From: Paralichthys olivaceus
Taxonomy: Eukaryota; Chordata; Actinopteri; Pleuronectiformes; Paralichthyidae
Assembly: GCF_024713975.1 (NCBI RefSeq)
Contig: NC_091107.1
Coordinates: 15,179,501-15,243,500, forward strand
Direction of reading: 5' to 3'
DNA length: 64,000 nucleotides
In this document: positions 45,479-57,900 of the stretch, piece by piece
How positions within the stretch are numbered: position 1 is the stretch's first letter
How the letters are laid out: each line of letters opens with the position of its first letter
Program-made: the position numbers and the translations under genes
Notes under the pieces: model-generated
Told to the model about the DNA's origin: nothing
Databases searched by the model: none
Seen by the model: the letters and a program-made list of their open reading frames with translations, nothing else

Positions 45479-46201
45479 TTAGAGTGAGCAGAGTTTTTGT
45501 TGGATCCAGGCCCCCATAGTTGAGTCTCCAGCATTATGCAAATGCTTACTGCAGGCCTTCCCCACCAAGAAGACCACCTCTGCAATGTTGAGCAGAATGC
45601 ACACCCCAGACGCAGCTAACATGAACACAGTGAAGACAGTCTTCTCCGTGGGCCTCGACACGAAGCAGTCCACCGTGTTGGGACATGGGTACGAGTCACA
45701 CTTCACCAGCCTGATCATCTTGTAACCAGGATAGATCATGTAAAACAAGTACATAAAGATGACCTCGAAGACAATACGGAAGAACAAGCTGATGACGTAC
45801 GTCCACCACAGAGCGCCTGTGATTTTCATCTTCTGGGTCTTTATCTGCTCCAGGTCTTTGGGGTTGGCCCGTCCTGACAGCCTGTAGAGCCTCTTGTCAA
45901 CATGGCGACGGTGGGCCACGTGCATGGCCACCAGCAGCGCGGGAGTGGAGACCAGGATGAGCTGGAGCGCCCACAGGCGGATGTGAGAGATGGGGAAGAA
46001 GTGGTCATAGCAGACGCTGTTGCAGCCCGGCTGCTGGGTGTTACAGGTGAAGCCGGACTTCTCGTCGCCCCACACGCTCTCTGCTGCGACCACCAGCACC
46101 AGGATGCGGAAAATGAAGAGGACAGAGAGCCAGATGCGACCGATGCCTGTGGAGTGTCTGTTCACACCACTGATGACAGCGTAAAATGATGCCCAGTTCA
46201 T
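45479..46201 (-). CDS. gjb1: Beta-class gap junction protein, GJB1/Cx32 group (Cx27.5-like)
   Basis: Single coding exon of 240 aa starting [20 protein letters not shown]. The ATG at 46201 is chosen over an upstream in-frame ATG at 46312 because it matches all connexin N termini and a clean splice acceptor (TTCTTCATCAG) lies at 46216, 14 bases before it. Four membrane segments and cysteines C53, C60, C64 and C168, C173, C179 sit at the same positions as in human GJB1. [20 protein letters not shown] and [20 protein letters not shown] favour GJB1 over GJB2. The protein is shorter than human GJB1 (283 aa): the C-terminal tail is cut to about 25 residues and ends KLCSL. Calculated size near 27 kDa fits the teleost Cx27.5 form. 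In mammals GJB1 forms channels in liver and myelinating Schwann cells. Nothing suggests a pseudogene. Confidence 0.93.
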   Translation of the reverse strand: MNWASFYAVISGVNRHSTGIGRIWLSVLFIFRILVLVVAAESVWGDEKSGFTCNTQQPGCNSVCYDHFFPISHIRLWALQLILVSTPALLVAMHVAHRRHVDKRLYRLSGRANPKDLEQIKTQKMKITGALWWTYVISLFFRIVFEVIFMYLFYMIYPGYKMIRLVKCDSYPCPNTVDCFVSRPTEKTVFTVFMLAASGVCILLNIAEVVFLVGKACSKHLHNAGDSTMGAWIQQKLCSL

Positions 46202-47591
46202 CTTTGGTTCTGGGTCTGATGAAGAAAAATGCAAAAAACACGTGAAAAGGTCATCAGGTGAAATAGGATGATGCTGAATATTATTTTCCTTTTTCAAATA
46301 AATACAGAACATAATGTAACATGAGACAAAACAATCATACAGTAAATCATCGAAGAACAGAATAAACTGAACAAAAATGTCCCCATAAAAGTAGCTATAA
46401 AGAAAAAATCAACAGAATTAAAACACGCTGCTTTCTTTTTAAACTTCTAACAATTATTATTATCCACAGGTCCCATGTTCTGCATTTTTAACAGCCCCTC
46501 CTAACTAATTGTTTTACCTGTGAGTAATTTAGCAGTCTATACATTTTCTGCACCTCTAACTGCCCGTCTGGCACCAGTCACCATGTTTATAGTCCCTTTA
46601 AAATTAACAGTCATACCACCCAAACGTTTAAACATTATTTTATATAGTGAACTCACTCAAAGCCTAAACTTTGAGGTAAGATAATTGCCTCCTGACTGTT
46701 TAGACAAAAATGTAGAATTCTTGACATAAACTTTGAACTGATGGCTTTAGTTATAATCACTGTGTCAATGTGATGAAGAAAAATAGTCTGTTTGTATTTA
46801 GAGGACTGAGCAGGTAGATTTTTTCTATAATCAAGAAGTACTAGTACATATACACCCGACATATAGTTCACTCAAAAATCACTCCATTGTCACAGCAGAT
46901 CTTTATATTTTTAAAAAGAGAACATTAGAGCTGGAACAAGTACATGATCAATGGATTAGTTAATTAATAGAAAGCTGTTGTTATTATTATTAAAGGAAAA
47001 AGGAATTTTTCAAGATGAAATAATAAACCTCTGGACTGTGAGGATTTTCTTTGTCCTATGTGATATAAAGTTAAATATATTTGGGTTTTGATGTGTAAAA
47101 AATTGAATTTGAGAAGACAATCTTATATTTTATAAAAGAAACAATCAAGAAAATATTCTGCAGATTATTTGAATATACAATAATATAATTTATATCATTA
47201 TCTATATCTATATCTATTATCTAGTCAGGTGAACACCAGAGACTTCACAGAATTGTTTGAAAAATAAATTATAAATCTGATAAAATATTAAGCAGTTAAA
47301 TTATGAATAAATGTTTAGTCTAAATGCCAATTTAGGATTAGGGTTTAATTATAGTGGGAAAATTTAATCCCAGCAGATTAGAAAACAGAATTTGACAAAA
47401 GAAGATAATTTAGTCTAACTGTCTTTTACTCCTTACTTTTTCTGTCCACCAAATTGGTAAATTCTAATTCACCTATTCAAATTGTTTTTTCAATTTTTAA
47501 AAAGTATTTCATTTCCTCTTTCTCGCTGATGTTTGTCATGTGTCTTCCACATGTTTGTATTTCCAGTGTGATATCAAAGTCAAGGTTGTTA

Positions 47592-47780
47592 CCCGGCTCA
47601 GCAGGAGGTGTAAGAGGCATAGGAGGCGACGTAGAGGACAACGCTGACCCACTGCTTTGGCATGGATGGGACTCCAGAGAAGAAGGGAGCCTCTCTGCCC
47701 TCCCTGGGCAGTTGGCAGGCCATTTAAGAGTGAAACACTGAAGTCTGGCACCATGCGTCATGTGACAGTCGCCATGGGGG
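47592..47780 (-). promoter_or_regulatory. Possible 5' UTR exon/promoter of the GJB1-like connexin
   Basis: A GC-rich block in AT-rich surroundings. On the minus strand it ends in a plausible donor (GAGCCGG followed by gtaaca) at 47591/47592 that would pair with the acceptor at 46216. A CTTAAAT element lies upstream near 47725. Several open frames exist but match nothing known. The role is inferred. Confidence 0.3.
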
Positions 47781-48706
47781 AGCATGCAAAGTGGGCATCT
47801 GCACCCAACATAACGACATCTGTAGCCTGCTACTCACTTCTTCTCAGTTTAGCTCACACGTTTAAGAGAGAAGGATTCCTTTGGTTCAGACAGTATGAAG
47901 TTAAACTCTAATTTGCGAAGATCTCTGTTTTGCTGGATAGTCTACGTTTATTTTCCCTTTAAGTGTAATTTTAAGTTTTAAAGTATTTCCCAAACTCCTC
48001 AATGTCATAACAGTTAAGCACAAACTACCTATAAGCACAGACTGAGCCAGCTGAACGGCATCAAAACAAACTATTTCTTCTTGCAACACAGTGGGAAATA
48101 GAACAGACTTACCTTCAGCTGCAGTTTGGAGTCAAGTACATCCAGAAACATTTATATTCACAAAAGCAGATTGCTATTTTTTCAGTCGGTAACTGTGAAC
48201 AAGAGTATCAGAGCACCATGACTTTGCATTGCTAATGATTTCTCTCACACTAGCCACTGCCCTGCACTGGAGAGGTCATATGCTTCTCTGCCTGATATTT
48301 GCATACAATAGCCCCTTTTCACCCGGGTCCAAACAAACGGCTTCAGAATTCAGATCAAATGTTTTAATTTCTGCCCAGCTGAGGAATCTGTGTGGGGACT
48401 GTGGTCTGTCCCCTTGTCCTCATTGTGCTGTGTCCTGCACAGGAAGTGGAGGATGATTTTGACGCAATGTAATGTAAAACATAAAGGTCTAAAACAAAGA
48501 ATAGGCGATAAGATCTAAAGATAAGAGGACAAAGGTTTATTATCCTAAAAATCAGCCTCTTATCTGGTTTTTCTCCTCAACCGTCACATCCACGTTGTTG
48601 CTGCCCACCTAATATTTAACCACTGATTCAACCTCCTCGCTCGCGTTATTATGGGATGGAGCAGAGTTTCACTAATTTCTGCTAAGTGAGATTTATGGCT
48701 TATGCC

Positions 48707-49082
48707 TTAAAGGTACAGTGTGTAGAATTTTGTGATATCTAGTGTTGAAGTTGCATGTTGCAGCTGAACACCCCTCACCTCACCCTCTCCTTCCAAACAT
48801 GAGAAAGAACCTATGGTAGCCTTTAGCTGTCATAAAAACTCAAAAGGTGTTTAGTTTGTTCAGTCTGGACTAATGTAAAAAACATGGCGGCCTCCGTAGA
48901 GAGGACCCCCTCGATGTAAATATAAAGTAGTTAGATATAAAGGGCCTTTTCTGGGGTAAATAAAACTACAATTCATACAATTTAGATGAAACAAACTAGT
49001 GAAAACATCATGTGGATTATTCTACAGTAAATTTCTGCCAATATCTTCCTTTCACCTAAATCTTACACACTGGACCTCTAAG
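48707..49082 (-). mobile_element. TTAA-type MITE, copy 2 (inverted relative to copy 1)
   Basis: About 376 bp. It opens TTAAAGGTACAGTGTGTAGA and closes CACACTGGACCTCTAA. The right-hand part (tcctttcacctaaatcttac) is the reverse complement of the left part of the copy at 36235. This copy retains a middle section (aacatggcggcctccgtaga) lost from copy 1. Non-coding. Confidence 0.8.
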
Positions 49083-49454
49083 TGCTTTAATGTTCAAACA
49101 TTTCTACACAATGTTTCTGTGGATGAAAATCTGTAGATGCAGTCACAAACTAAAACCAACTGACTATCTGAATAGGGCTTAAATGGTAAATGAAATAACT
49201 TTCAAGAGATACAACAACAGTACAGAATTTTTTTTTATTTCTGGGTGAATTCAAACAATTTTTATTATATTTTTTGCGCAATTTCCAGCCAAACTCCTAA
49301 ATATATACAAAATGATACTCTATTTTCGATTACCAAGTTCCAATATTCTTAGGTATCTTAGGATCTGTACTGTGAAATTATAATTTTTTGTAATCAACAA
49401 CAAACTCGAGTTCAATGAAAAAGGCCTGGAGGTTATCAAAGACACACTGTTTCC

Positions 49455-49655
49455 TGGTTAGGCTTGGTTTGCAGTAGAGCTGATGGCATACAACATGATG
49501 TCATCGGCATAAAGAGACATTGGAAGTTGAAAGATATGATAAGTGAATGGCAGGGGGCCCAGTATTGATCCTTGTGGGACGTCACCTTTATTAACCAGCA
49601 GGTGGCTCAATTTAAACAAAATAATATCGTCAGCTACAAAGAGTGTAATTTGCAT
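49455..49655 (-). mobile_element. Non-LTR retrotransposon reverse transcriptase relic
   Basis: On the minus strand a frame reads DVPQGSILGPLPF and then SLYADDIMLY, the conserved GVPQGSxLGPLLF and YADD motifs of LINE reverse transcriptase. The residues between them are fewer than usual. A second ADD-like piece (LFVADDIILF) lies before the PQGS block, so the copy is rearranged as well as truncated. YADD maps to about 49500-49511. No intact ORF remains. Confidence 0.75.
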
Positions 49656-50990
49656 CGGTGTGACAATAACTAAAATTATGGAAAAGATAACAGAGAAAAA
49701 TATATATGACGTGAACTTTGATTATAGAGTTTGACCCATGCCCCATCCACTAACCTGGAGGATGTATGGCCTTTATTGCAGCTAGCCACCAGGGGTGTTC
49801 AAGTCGATTTGGCTGCACTATTGTGGAGCCCTCATTTCATCCATCTTTATAAACAGTCTATGGTTTGCAGGGTAACTGCTTCTTCAATTCAGACTGAAGG
49901 ATGACATCTGTAGGTCATTAACAGTTACTGCAGTAAAACAGTGACGACTGCAGTAGAGAGGAATTTACTGGAATGCCACATCTCAGAACAGATCTCCCAG
50001 GAAGGCAACATGTCTCCAGATTGGATAACATAGTGACAGTCACAAGGTTCAACATCAAACAGTGATTGAAATGTAATCAAGTCAGTTTTCATACAAGCAT
50101 ATTTAGTTTTTTCTTTCATTTTCCCAACATGGCACGATACTTTGAACCAATTGTGTTTTTGCTGACCACTACTAGTGTCACTCTTCCTGTAACTTCAGTG
50201 CTTGCACACACTGAGCCTCTGTTCAGGTTAACCAACTTAAACTTGAATGCAGCAACACACCCAGTCAGACAAAGGTGTATCCTTTCCCACTGTGGAACTG
50301 TCACATGGGTCTCATGACACATTCACACGTCTACATTTGCTGCATTTGTCTGTGCAGGTGCATGATATGGCTAACTTTTGGGCCAGTTGTTCTTCCTTCA
50401 TATTAATAAAAAAGAAAAAGAGGCTTTATAGATGCAAACTGAGCAAAGCTGCACAGTGAAAAATGGCAAAATCAGTACAACTAACACACCATGTACGGTA
50501 TGTATAGAGACATGAATAAATCAGACTGTCAACAAAGACCAACCAGTTTGACAGAAGTGAAGTGTACAAGTCACCCCACATGACTCATCAGTCACACAAC
50601 CACCGTATGATCTTAAAATCTAGTATAGGTACAAAAACAAGTACAGGATAATTCCTCATGAAGACCCTCTAGATTCAGTGTTCTCAAGCAGAAGATCAAC
50701 GTCTAGAATGAGCGAATGAGTATAATAAAAAATGCATCCCCTGTCAACATGTTTAAAAAACTGATCAAAACCTATTTTATAATCCGGTTTCTAATTAATT
50801 CACCCAAATCTTTTCTTCTATCGATTCTTGTTTGAACATCTTTCACTGTCTTGATATGTTCTGTTTCCAGGTTTATGTTGTTCTGTTTTGTGAAAAACAC
50901 ATTGAGCTACGTTTTATTCTATGAAAATTTGCCATATGAGTAAACTACCATAACTATTTTTTATTGATTTATTAATTTGGGTGATATGTA

Positions 50991-51016
50991 CCCCCCCCCC
51001 CCCCCCCCCCCCCCCC
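50991..51016 (+). repeat. Homopolymer run of 26 C
   Basis: An uninterrupted C26 run in AT-rich sequence, about 930 bp upstream of the ophn1 ATG. The opposite strand is G26 and could form quadruplex structures. Its length may be an assembly estimate. Confidence 0.9.
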
Positions 51017-51909
51017 TAGAGCTTGCATGCATAGTTGTTCAACCAAAAGCATGTTCCTTAAGTTTTACTCATAGACTGTATATACGGTTTTACTTGATAA
51101 CTTACTAAAAGCCTAGATTATTTTAAGAGAAAAATGAAGATCAAATCCAGTGTAGTAGACTCAGATCTATCTTGACAGCCTCCCCAGTCCTAATTACCGA
51201 TTTGTTTTGGTAGATATATGAGAGCACAAGGCGTTGTGGTAAGATTTCCTCCAGCACTTGAAAGCAGCATTATTAATACAATTGCCGCCCCTGTGCCGCG
51301 GCCCCTTTAAGAACATCCTGGGTGTGGGAAAGGGGGAGTTCTTTTTGCGTCTGTAGCCAGTTGGATACGTTCAATTTAGCTTAATGCTACACTCTTTGCG
51401 AATATTTGCGGCTTGATTTGTGTCCCCTTTCTATTTTAGTTAGTCATACTGTTTAAAAGACTATTTGATTGTTGAGTCAGGAGGGGATGATTTCATAAGG
51501 TAGCTTATTATCAAGTCAAACCGAGGTGAAGGACAGAAGGAGGACTCATGAGAGGGGGAAACGCTTTTGAATGGAACGCGTCCACACGGCTTCAGGCCGC
51601 CTTTCTTTAGTTACGACTCGAGCAACAAGGAAAAGTGGAAAAGAGGCGCAGGCTCCGGTCATAATAAAGTCGAACCAGCGCGTCAGGCGAAGGAAACAGA
51701 GAAGTGAAAGTGAAGTGTTCCTCTTCTGTGTTTCCTTCACTCCGCTCCGGACCAGCGGCTCCCTCAGGCTCCCACGGACACCATGGCTGCTGCCCTCCTG
51801 AACAGATGGGACAGAGGAGGCGCCTCCACAGAGCAGCAATGAGCGGAGGAGCGTAGGCTGCTGGGATCACCGACACAACCTCAGTGACTCTGATTGTCTG
51901 TCACACACA

Positions 51910-51949
51910 GAAGAAGAAGCACAAGAAGAAGATCAAGAAGAAGAAGAAG
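51910..51949 (+). repeat. AAG-rich leader directly before the ophn1 ATG
   Basis: The bases just before the start codon are mostly AAG triplets, in frame with the CDS and with no stop back to 51857. The frame has no upstream ATG, so it is read here as 5' UTR. Confidence 0.7.
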
Positions 51950-54900
51950 ATGGGGCATCCTCCCCTGGAGTTCAGTGACTGCTACCTGGACAGTCCGGAC
52001 TTCAGAGAGACCCTCAAGTGTTACGAGGTGGAGCTGGAGAGGACCAGCAAGTCCCTCAAAGAGCTGATCAAAGATGGCAACAGTGTCATCACTGCGATCC
52101 GAGGTGAGCGAGCTTACAACCGACATGACTTCGTTTTTGAATATGAGCAGTAGCTTGTTTTGCACACAGAGTGGATGTAGTGGTGTGATGGGGGGGTCAG
52201 CATCAGTGGGCCCTTTGTATGAGTCCATGTGGGAGGTGGAGAGGCTCATTCAGGGAGGTGCCAGTAGTGCTCCCCTGGGATCAGGCCAAACAGACTGATG
52301 CAGATGTGCAGGAGGCACCACAACAGCTGTTTCCCCCTTCAGTAACCATACCTTCCTATGTGTCCCCCCCCCCCTTTCCTCTGTGTGTCATATCTCTGCT
52401 GTTGGTTCTGGGCCGCAGTCCCACTGAGAGTAGGGACCAGATGTGTAGATGTGGGTCAGTGTGGCACTACTCATGAGGGAGATCTCTGTATGTTTTGTGT
52501 GACTGGCCAAGATTCTGTCCCCTCTGCTGCCTTAATAACCAATCACACGCTTTCCCCTCGGAAACAAACTGTCATTGTAGGTGCTGCAGAGGGGTGAGGG
52601 TCCTGTATTCAGTGTGGATAATAGCCTGAGGTCACGAGCACTTATTGTTGGGATAAACTGCACTAACAGATACTCATGAATGTCTCATTCGCTCTCTCAA
52701 CACAGGATGATGGGGACAAAGTCATTTAACAGAAAACACAATTTGTTGATGGAAAAAACGTGTAACAGTTGAATGATTGGATAAAAAGGATCCTTGCTAG
52801 GAGAAGGATTTCAAATATGAGAGTAGATTTTCCTCAGGCAAAGTGATCCACAGTACTCATCTAACTGAATCTGTTTTGTTTTAGTAATAAAAGCCAGACG
52901 TAGCAGGGGCAATATATTGTGTCGGCCGCACACTGGCTGCTGCTGCTGCTGCTGCTCAGTGCTGCCAAGGATGTCGTTCAGACTTCAGACTTTCCTACCA
53001 GAGACAAAAAGAAAAATGCACAGTTATAATAATCCTGGACTGCTCTTTATTTTGAGAGCTGAGGTGGATGTAAAGAACGATAAAGATTTGTACGTTACTG
53101 TTGTGACTGAGGCCTGTGGAGCTCCAGTCAGTTGATCTCAAAAAGACTTCCTCTTGTTTATTTTTTATTTTATAGGTTATTCTGTGGCAGTGCAGAGGTT
53201 TTCTCAGACTCTCGGCATGTTCCAGCTCGACTTCATCGGTGACTCTCTGACTGACGATGAGATCAACATCGGTAAGCTCCTACAGACACGTTAATAATAA
53301 AAACACAGATGTTATTAACTTTTCAAATTATGACATGAACTGACTTTTAGAGAACCTGGATTTTTTTATCACTCTCGGAGCAGAGGCATAGTCAGGAATA
53401 CTTTCGATTTGTTATTAGAGAGTGAAAAGAGTTTTACATCAGAATCAGCTGTTAAAAACATTTTTGGCAGCCGAGTGATGATTCCTCAACTTTAATGTGA
53501 GGAATCAGGAAACTAAGTGGTTTGGAAAAACAGAAACTTCAGCCTTATCACAATCACATGTTATTGCTGGACATTTTCCAAATTGACAGTGTTTCCTGCT
53601 TCAGATACTTGAGATAACAATGTCTTCATTCTGGTCCTCAGCATCTTTATTGTTTTCTCCTACAGCCGAGTCGTTCCATGAGTTTGCTGGTCTCCTGCAG
53701 GAAGTGGAGCACGACAGGATGATGCTGGTGGGTTATCGGTTTCCTCCATGTTGACTCCGCATCCTATTGAAACCTCATTAGATCAACCAAACCACGTTGA
53801 GATCACCCACAGTCCCCTTTAGACCACTTGGAAGGACATTTCGGCACAACAACTGGCAAACAAATGTTCTGTTTGTTTGTGTTTCTTTGCACAGCAGATA
53901 TTCCATTTGTCCGTGTTGATTGAAAAATATAATCACCCCAGTTTACATTATGTTGGTGTAAGTCTGTGTTCTTATTAAGGTGAATGCTGGTAATGATTTT
54001 GTTAGTTCCTCTTTTGGTTTCCATGTTCCTTTTTGCGAACGGTTTTTGTTTGTATCATTTCTGCTTTATTTATACTATAATGTATATAACTCTAAATGTT
54101 TCATTCTCTAATGTGGTTGTGTTGGAATAGCATTGACTACACGGTAAATGTTTTCTTTGTTGTTTTTCCATGTAACTTGAACTTAAGCCACAATCTTAGT
54201 CTTGTCCTCACAATTCAGCAGTGGAGACATAAGGAGCAGCAGCTCCTATTAAACAGGTTTTTCTGGATGCAGATCTAATTATAAGACACAAGGTCATCTG
54301 GTAAATTGTGCTTCTGAGAGGAGGAAATACATATTCATACCTAAATTAAATAAATTTAATGTTTATTTCCAAATTCTTTGACATGTTCCTCATGTAACAC
54401 TTAATCTACAGACAGTCTGTTTGAGAGCGTGTTCTACACATGTTAATTAAAGGTCATTGGAGGCTTAATATTTGGTTTTAGTGTTGTGGTTTGAATTAGG
54501 TTTAGGTTAGTGAATTCATTTTGTCTATGATGAAGATTGAAGAATAAGTGTGCGTTTGTCATAGGCTGTTTTCGGGGATAATTTTCAGAGCAAAAATCTG
54601 TTCTTTGGGGACATCTTGGGGAAAAGGTGTGTCCCCCATCTGTGTCTTGTATGACCTGCACCTAAGTAACAGCCTCTTCATATTTACTTGTCCAGGTGCA
54701 GAACGCCTCCGATCTTCTCATCAAGCCGCTGGAGAAGTTCAGAAAAGAGCAAATAGGAGTAACTAAAGTGAGTGTTTCTATGATTCCAGGTGAAACTGGG
54801 CTCTTTATCCTGAATAATAGAAGTCAAGTCTTGAGTTGGCACTGGAAACTCTGCTCTGCTCCAGTGGGTTCATAGTTTGAAGTGTTTCTGTGTAACTGAA

Positions 54901-57900
54901 TGTCAAACTTTTCTGAACCGAGTTATAGACTGAACAGGATGTCAGAAGCAATTTCCCCAAATCTGTTTTTTGTTAACCTGGTTAACAAACAAAAAGATGT
55001 CGTCTTCTTCCTCTTTGACAAGACGTGTTATGTCACATGCTGTGTAAAGTTGAGGAGGAGTCTCATGTTTTTGCCTCTTAAGCCACACATTATTTTTTGC
55101 GGATTCTTTTTAGTTAGACTATTTTAAGTTTGGTTGATTCAAGTTTGTTACACTTTCACTTGGAATGGCAACTTATTTCAGCCATTTATTTACTTTAAGT
55201 TTTTGTTGTTACCATTTAAATAAAATGTAAAACTGTTTATCCGTATTTTTATTTTATATATTTAAGTCTGACTATATCGTCTCCTCTGTTCATTTGTTAG
55301 CAGGTTTTAATGTTAATGTGTCACAAACCGACTCAGTCATTGGATCTGTATCATTTAAAACAAATCATAGTTTATTCATAATTTACAAAAACAGTGTCTC
55401 CATTACATACTTTGTCCACTTGAGAGCGCTGAAAATTTTTTTTTTTCAACTGCAGAATCTCAGCAGGCAGCTATAGCTTGGTCTCAAATATTGTAATCAA
55501 CCAAAATCTTTATAGTAACAGTTCTTAAGAGGAAGTCAGGATTAGAGGACAGGATGAAGTTAAGTTTATCTTTATACTATGTTAAAAATGTTTTTTTAAT
55601 CAAATGAAAATGTTTCTAATCTTCCCAACATGTGTCCTTCAGGAAAAGAAAAAGAAGTTTGAGAAAGAGAGTGAAAAATATTACTCTCAGCTAGACAAAC
55701 ACCTGAATCTCTCTGCCAAGAAGAAAGAGAGTCAACTTCAAGAGGTCGGGAGAAATATACAGCACATTTTTTTCAGTCATGTCATAAAATGTAGAACTGA
55801 GAGCCGCTGACTGAAATGACCTTCTTTTGTCCACTGCAGGCTGATGAACTGTTGGACAAAGAGCGAGTGAACTTCTATGAATCGTCAGTGGAGTACGTGT
55901 ACCAGATCCATCAGGTGCAGGACAGGAAGAAGTTTGATGTGGTAGAGCCGGTGAGTCAGGAAATATACTGCAAACGTAGGAAAGAAAAAAGTTCTTGATC
56001 ATCACTCATCCATTCCTTTATCAGAATGAATCCTCTGCTGCTCTGACTGCTGTCTTAGTTGAGTAAAGTATGTACTCCATGCTTTGGTTGGACAGGTGCT
56101 GGCGTTTCTTCACAGCATTTTAACACTCAACAACCTGACAGTGGAGATGACTCAGGACTTCATGCCATATAAGCAGGAGCTGCAGCTCAGCTTGCAGAAT
56201 GTAAGTGTTGTTACTGGCAGAAAGCAATGCCAGCGATGAGATTTAATACCCTTCAATCTGGCGACTGTAAGTTTTCTGTGTGCTGTCTGGTTTTGGCTGC
56301 AGACGAGAAACAACTATGAGAGCACTCGTGAGGAGATGGAGGAGCTGATGAAGAGAATGAAGCAGCCATCGCAGATCTGTAAAATGCACAATTTTCTGCC
56401 AATGGAGGGTTATCTTCAGTGTCAGGAGAAATGTAAGTACATGTTCTACAACACAGAGGCGTGTTTTTCCTTTTGCTAGATTCCCTCTTACATTATCCTT
56501 CTTGTTTTGTTATTTCTCCTCACAGGGGCTTTGGGGATGACGTGGGTGAAATATTATTGCAAGTTTTACAAGGAGGGAAGACTGCTGGTCATGGTACCTT
56601 GTGAACAGAAGCCTACAACTAAACAGGTGCTTTTTGAAAATGAGTGCTGTATTGTATGTATACTTATGCAGGGTCGGCTCTAAACCTGCCTGTTTGGAAT
56701 TGGCCATTTGTTTGGCCTGTGGTGATGCTGGTTGCAGCACCTCTCCAACTTTCCCCTTTTTCCCCGCAGGGCCCCACGCAGCTGACACTGAAGTCTTGCA
56801 TCCGCCGGAAGACGGAGTCCATAGACAAGCGCTTTTGCTTTGACGTGGAAACTAACGAGAGGTTAGCACAAAAAACAAATCTGACAGAGTGTGTGAGATG
56901 AGGCAACAGGAAAGCCCTGTGGGATAAACAGGTTGGTGCGGTGGGGTGAACAGGTGGTTTACAAGGACAGAGTGTGAGGGATAAATGGACCGTAGCCCAA
57001 ACAATCCCTAAGCAACAGGCGCATGCTGCAAACAGATGGCAAACCCTGTGATTTCAGGGGGAAGGAACAGCTCATATTTGTATAAGCGGACCATTCAGTA
57101 CTATATGCATTTTAAGAGACACTTCCTTGTGTCTGAGTTGGAGTGTCAGCAGGGTGTTTTTAAAAAGTTTAAAAGCTGCTTGAATTATGCATTAAGAGCT
57201 TGCAAAGTGTCTTTGCATGTGAATCTGAACAACATAATGACTAGACGACTGTTTGAAACTCAAGGTGGCGGCACTGTTTCAAAGGTTTTATTGTCATCTG
57301 CACAACAGATACAGCGTACATGTTGGCAATGAAAATCTTAAATCCCAGGCACCTCAAGCAACTCAACATGCAAGTTTCATAAAATAAGATAAGAGTAGAA
57401 GAGTAGAGTAGTGTAGAAGATAATGTCGGTGTACCAATTCTAGTACTTGACCCTGACCGTTAACCTCAGAAGACAAGCATGAATAGTGATGTCTCTTACT
57501 TTACAAACCCGTGTAACCCCTAACTCTATACTCTAAATAAGGCAATGTCATTTCAAATTAAAAGAGAGCAGATACAATTATACATCAAAAAGAAAAGTAT
57601 ACAAGAAACATAAGTAGTAGCAAAAAAAAAAGCCATAGAGTAAAATGTTTGAATGTTTGTTATATGTTTTCAGGCCCCATCACCTTTGGTCTTGAGCAAG
57701 AAATATATAATTAAATTATCTTAATCCATGTTTGCACAAACGAATACATGACAGAAAAGTTGTTATAAAACTTCGTAAAGGTTTTTAATTGTGTCTTCAT
57801 ACTTACAGGTTGGCAGAAATAGCTTTAAACTCGCACAGTTGTTTTCGTTAACAATTGATTCAGTTGCCTACAAGCTGTAAAATTTGGCTCCTGATTTTGT

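Larger units (their letters stand above)
46202..51949. other. Spacer between the GJB1-like connexin and ophn1
   Basis: These divergent genes are separated by 5.7 kb. Contents: a probable connexin 5' UTR intron (46216 to about 47591), a GC-rich block at 47565-47780, an octamer ATTTGCAT at 48297-48304, a second MITE copy (48707-49082), a LINE reverse transcriptase relic (about 49455-49655), a 26-base C run, and the GC-richer ophn1 upstream region from about 51280. No further gene recognised. Confidence 0.55.

Noticed and set aside
46202-46312. Upstream in-frame extension of the GJB1-like connexin (ATG at 46312)
   Set aside because: A splice acceptor at 46216 and the universal connexin N terminus show that the extra residues are intron.
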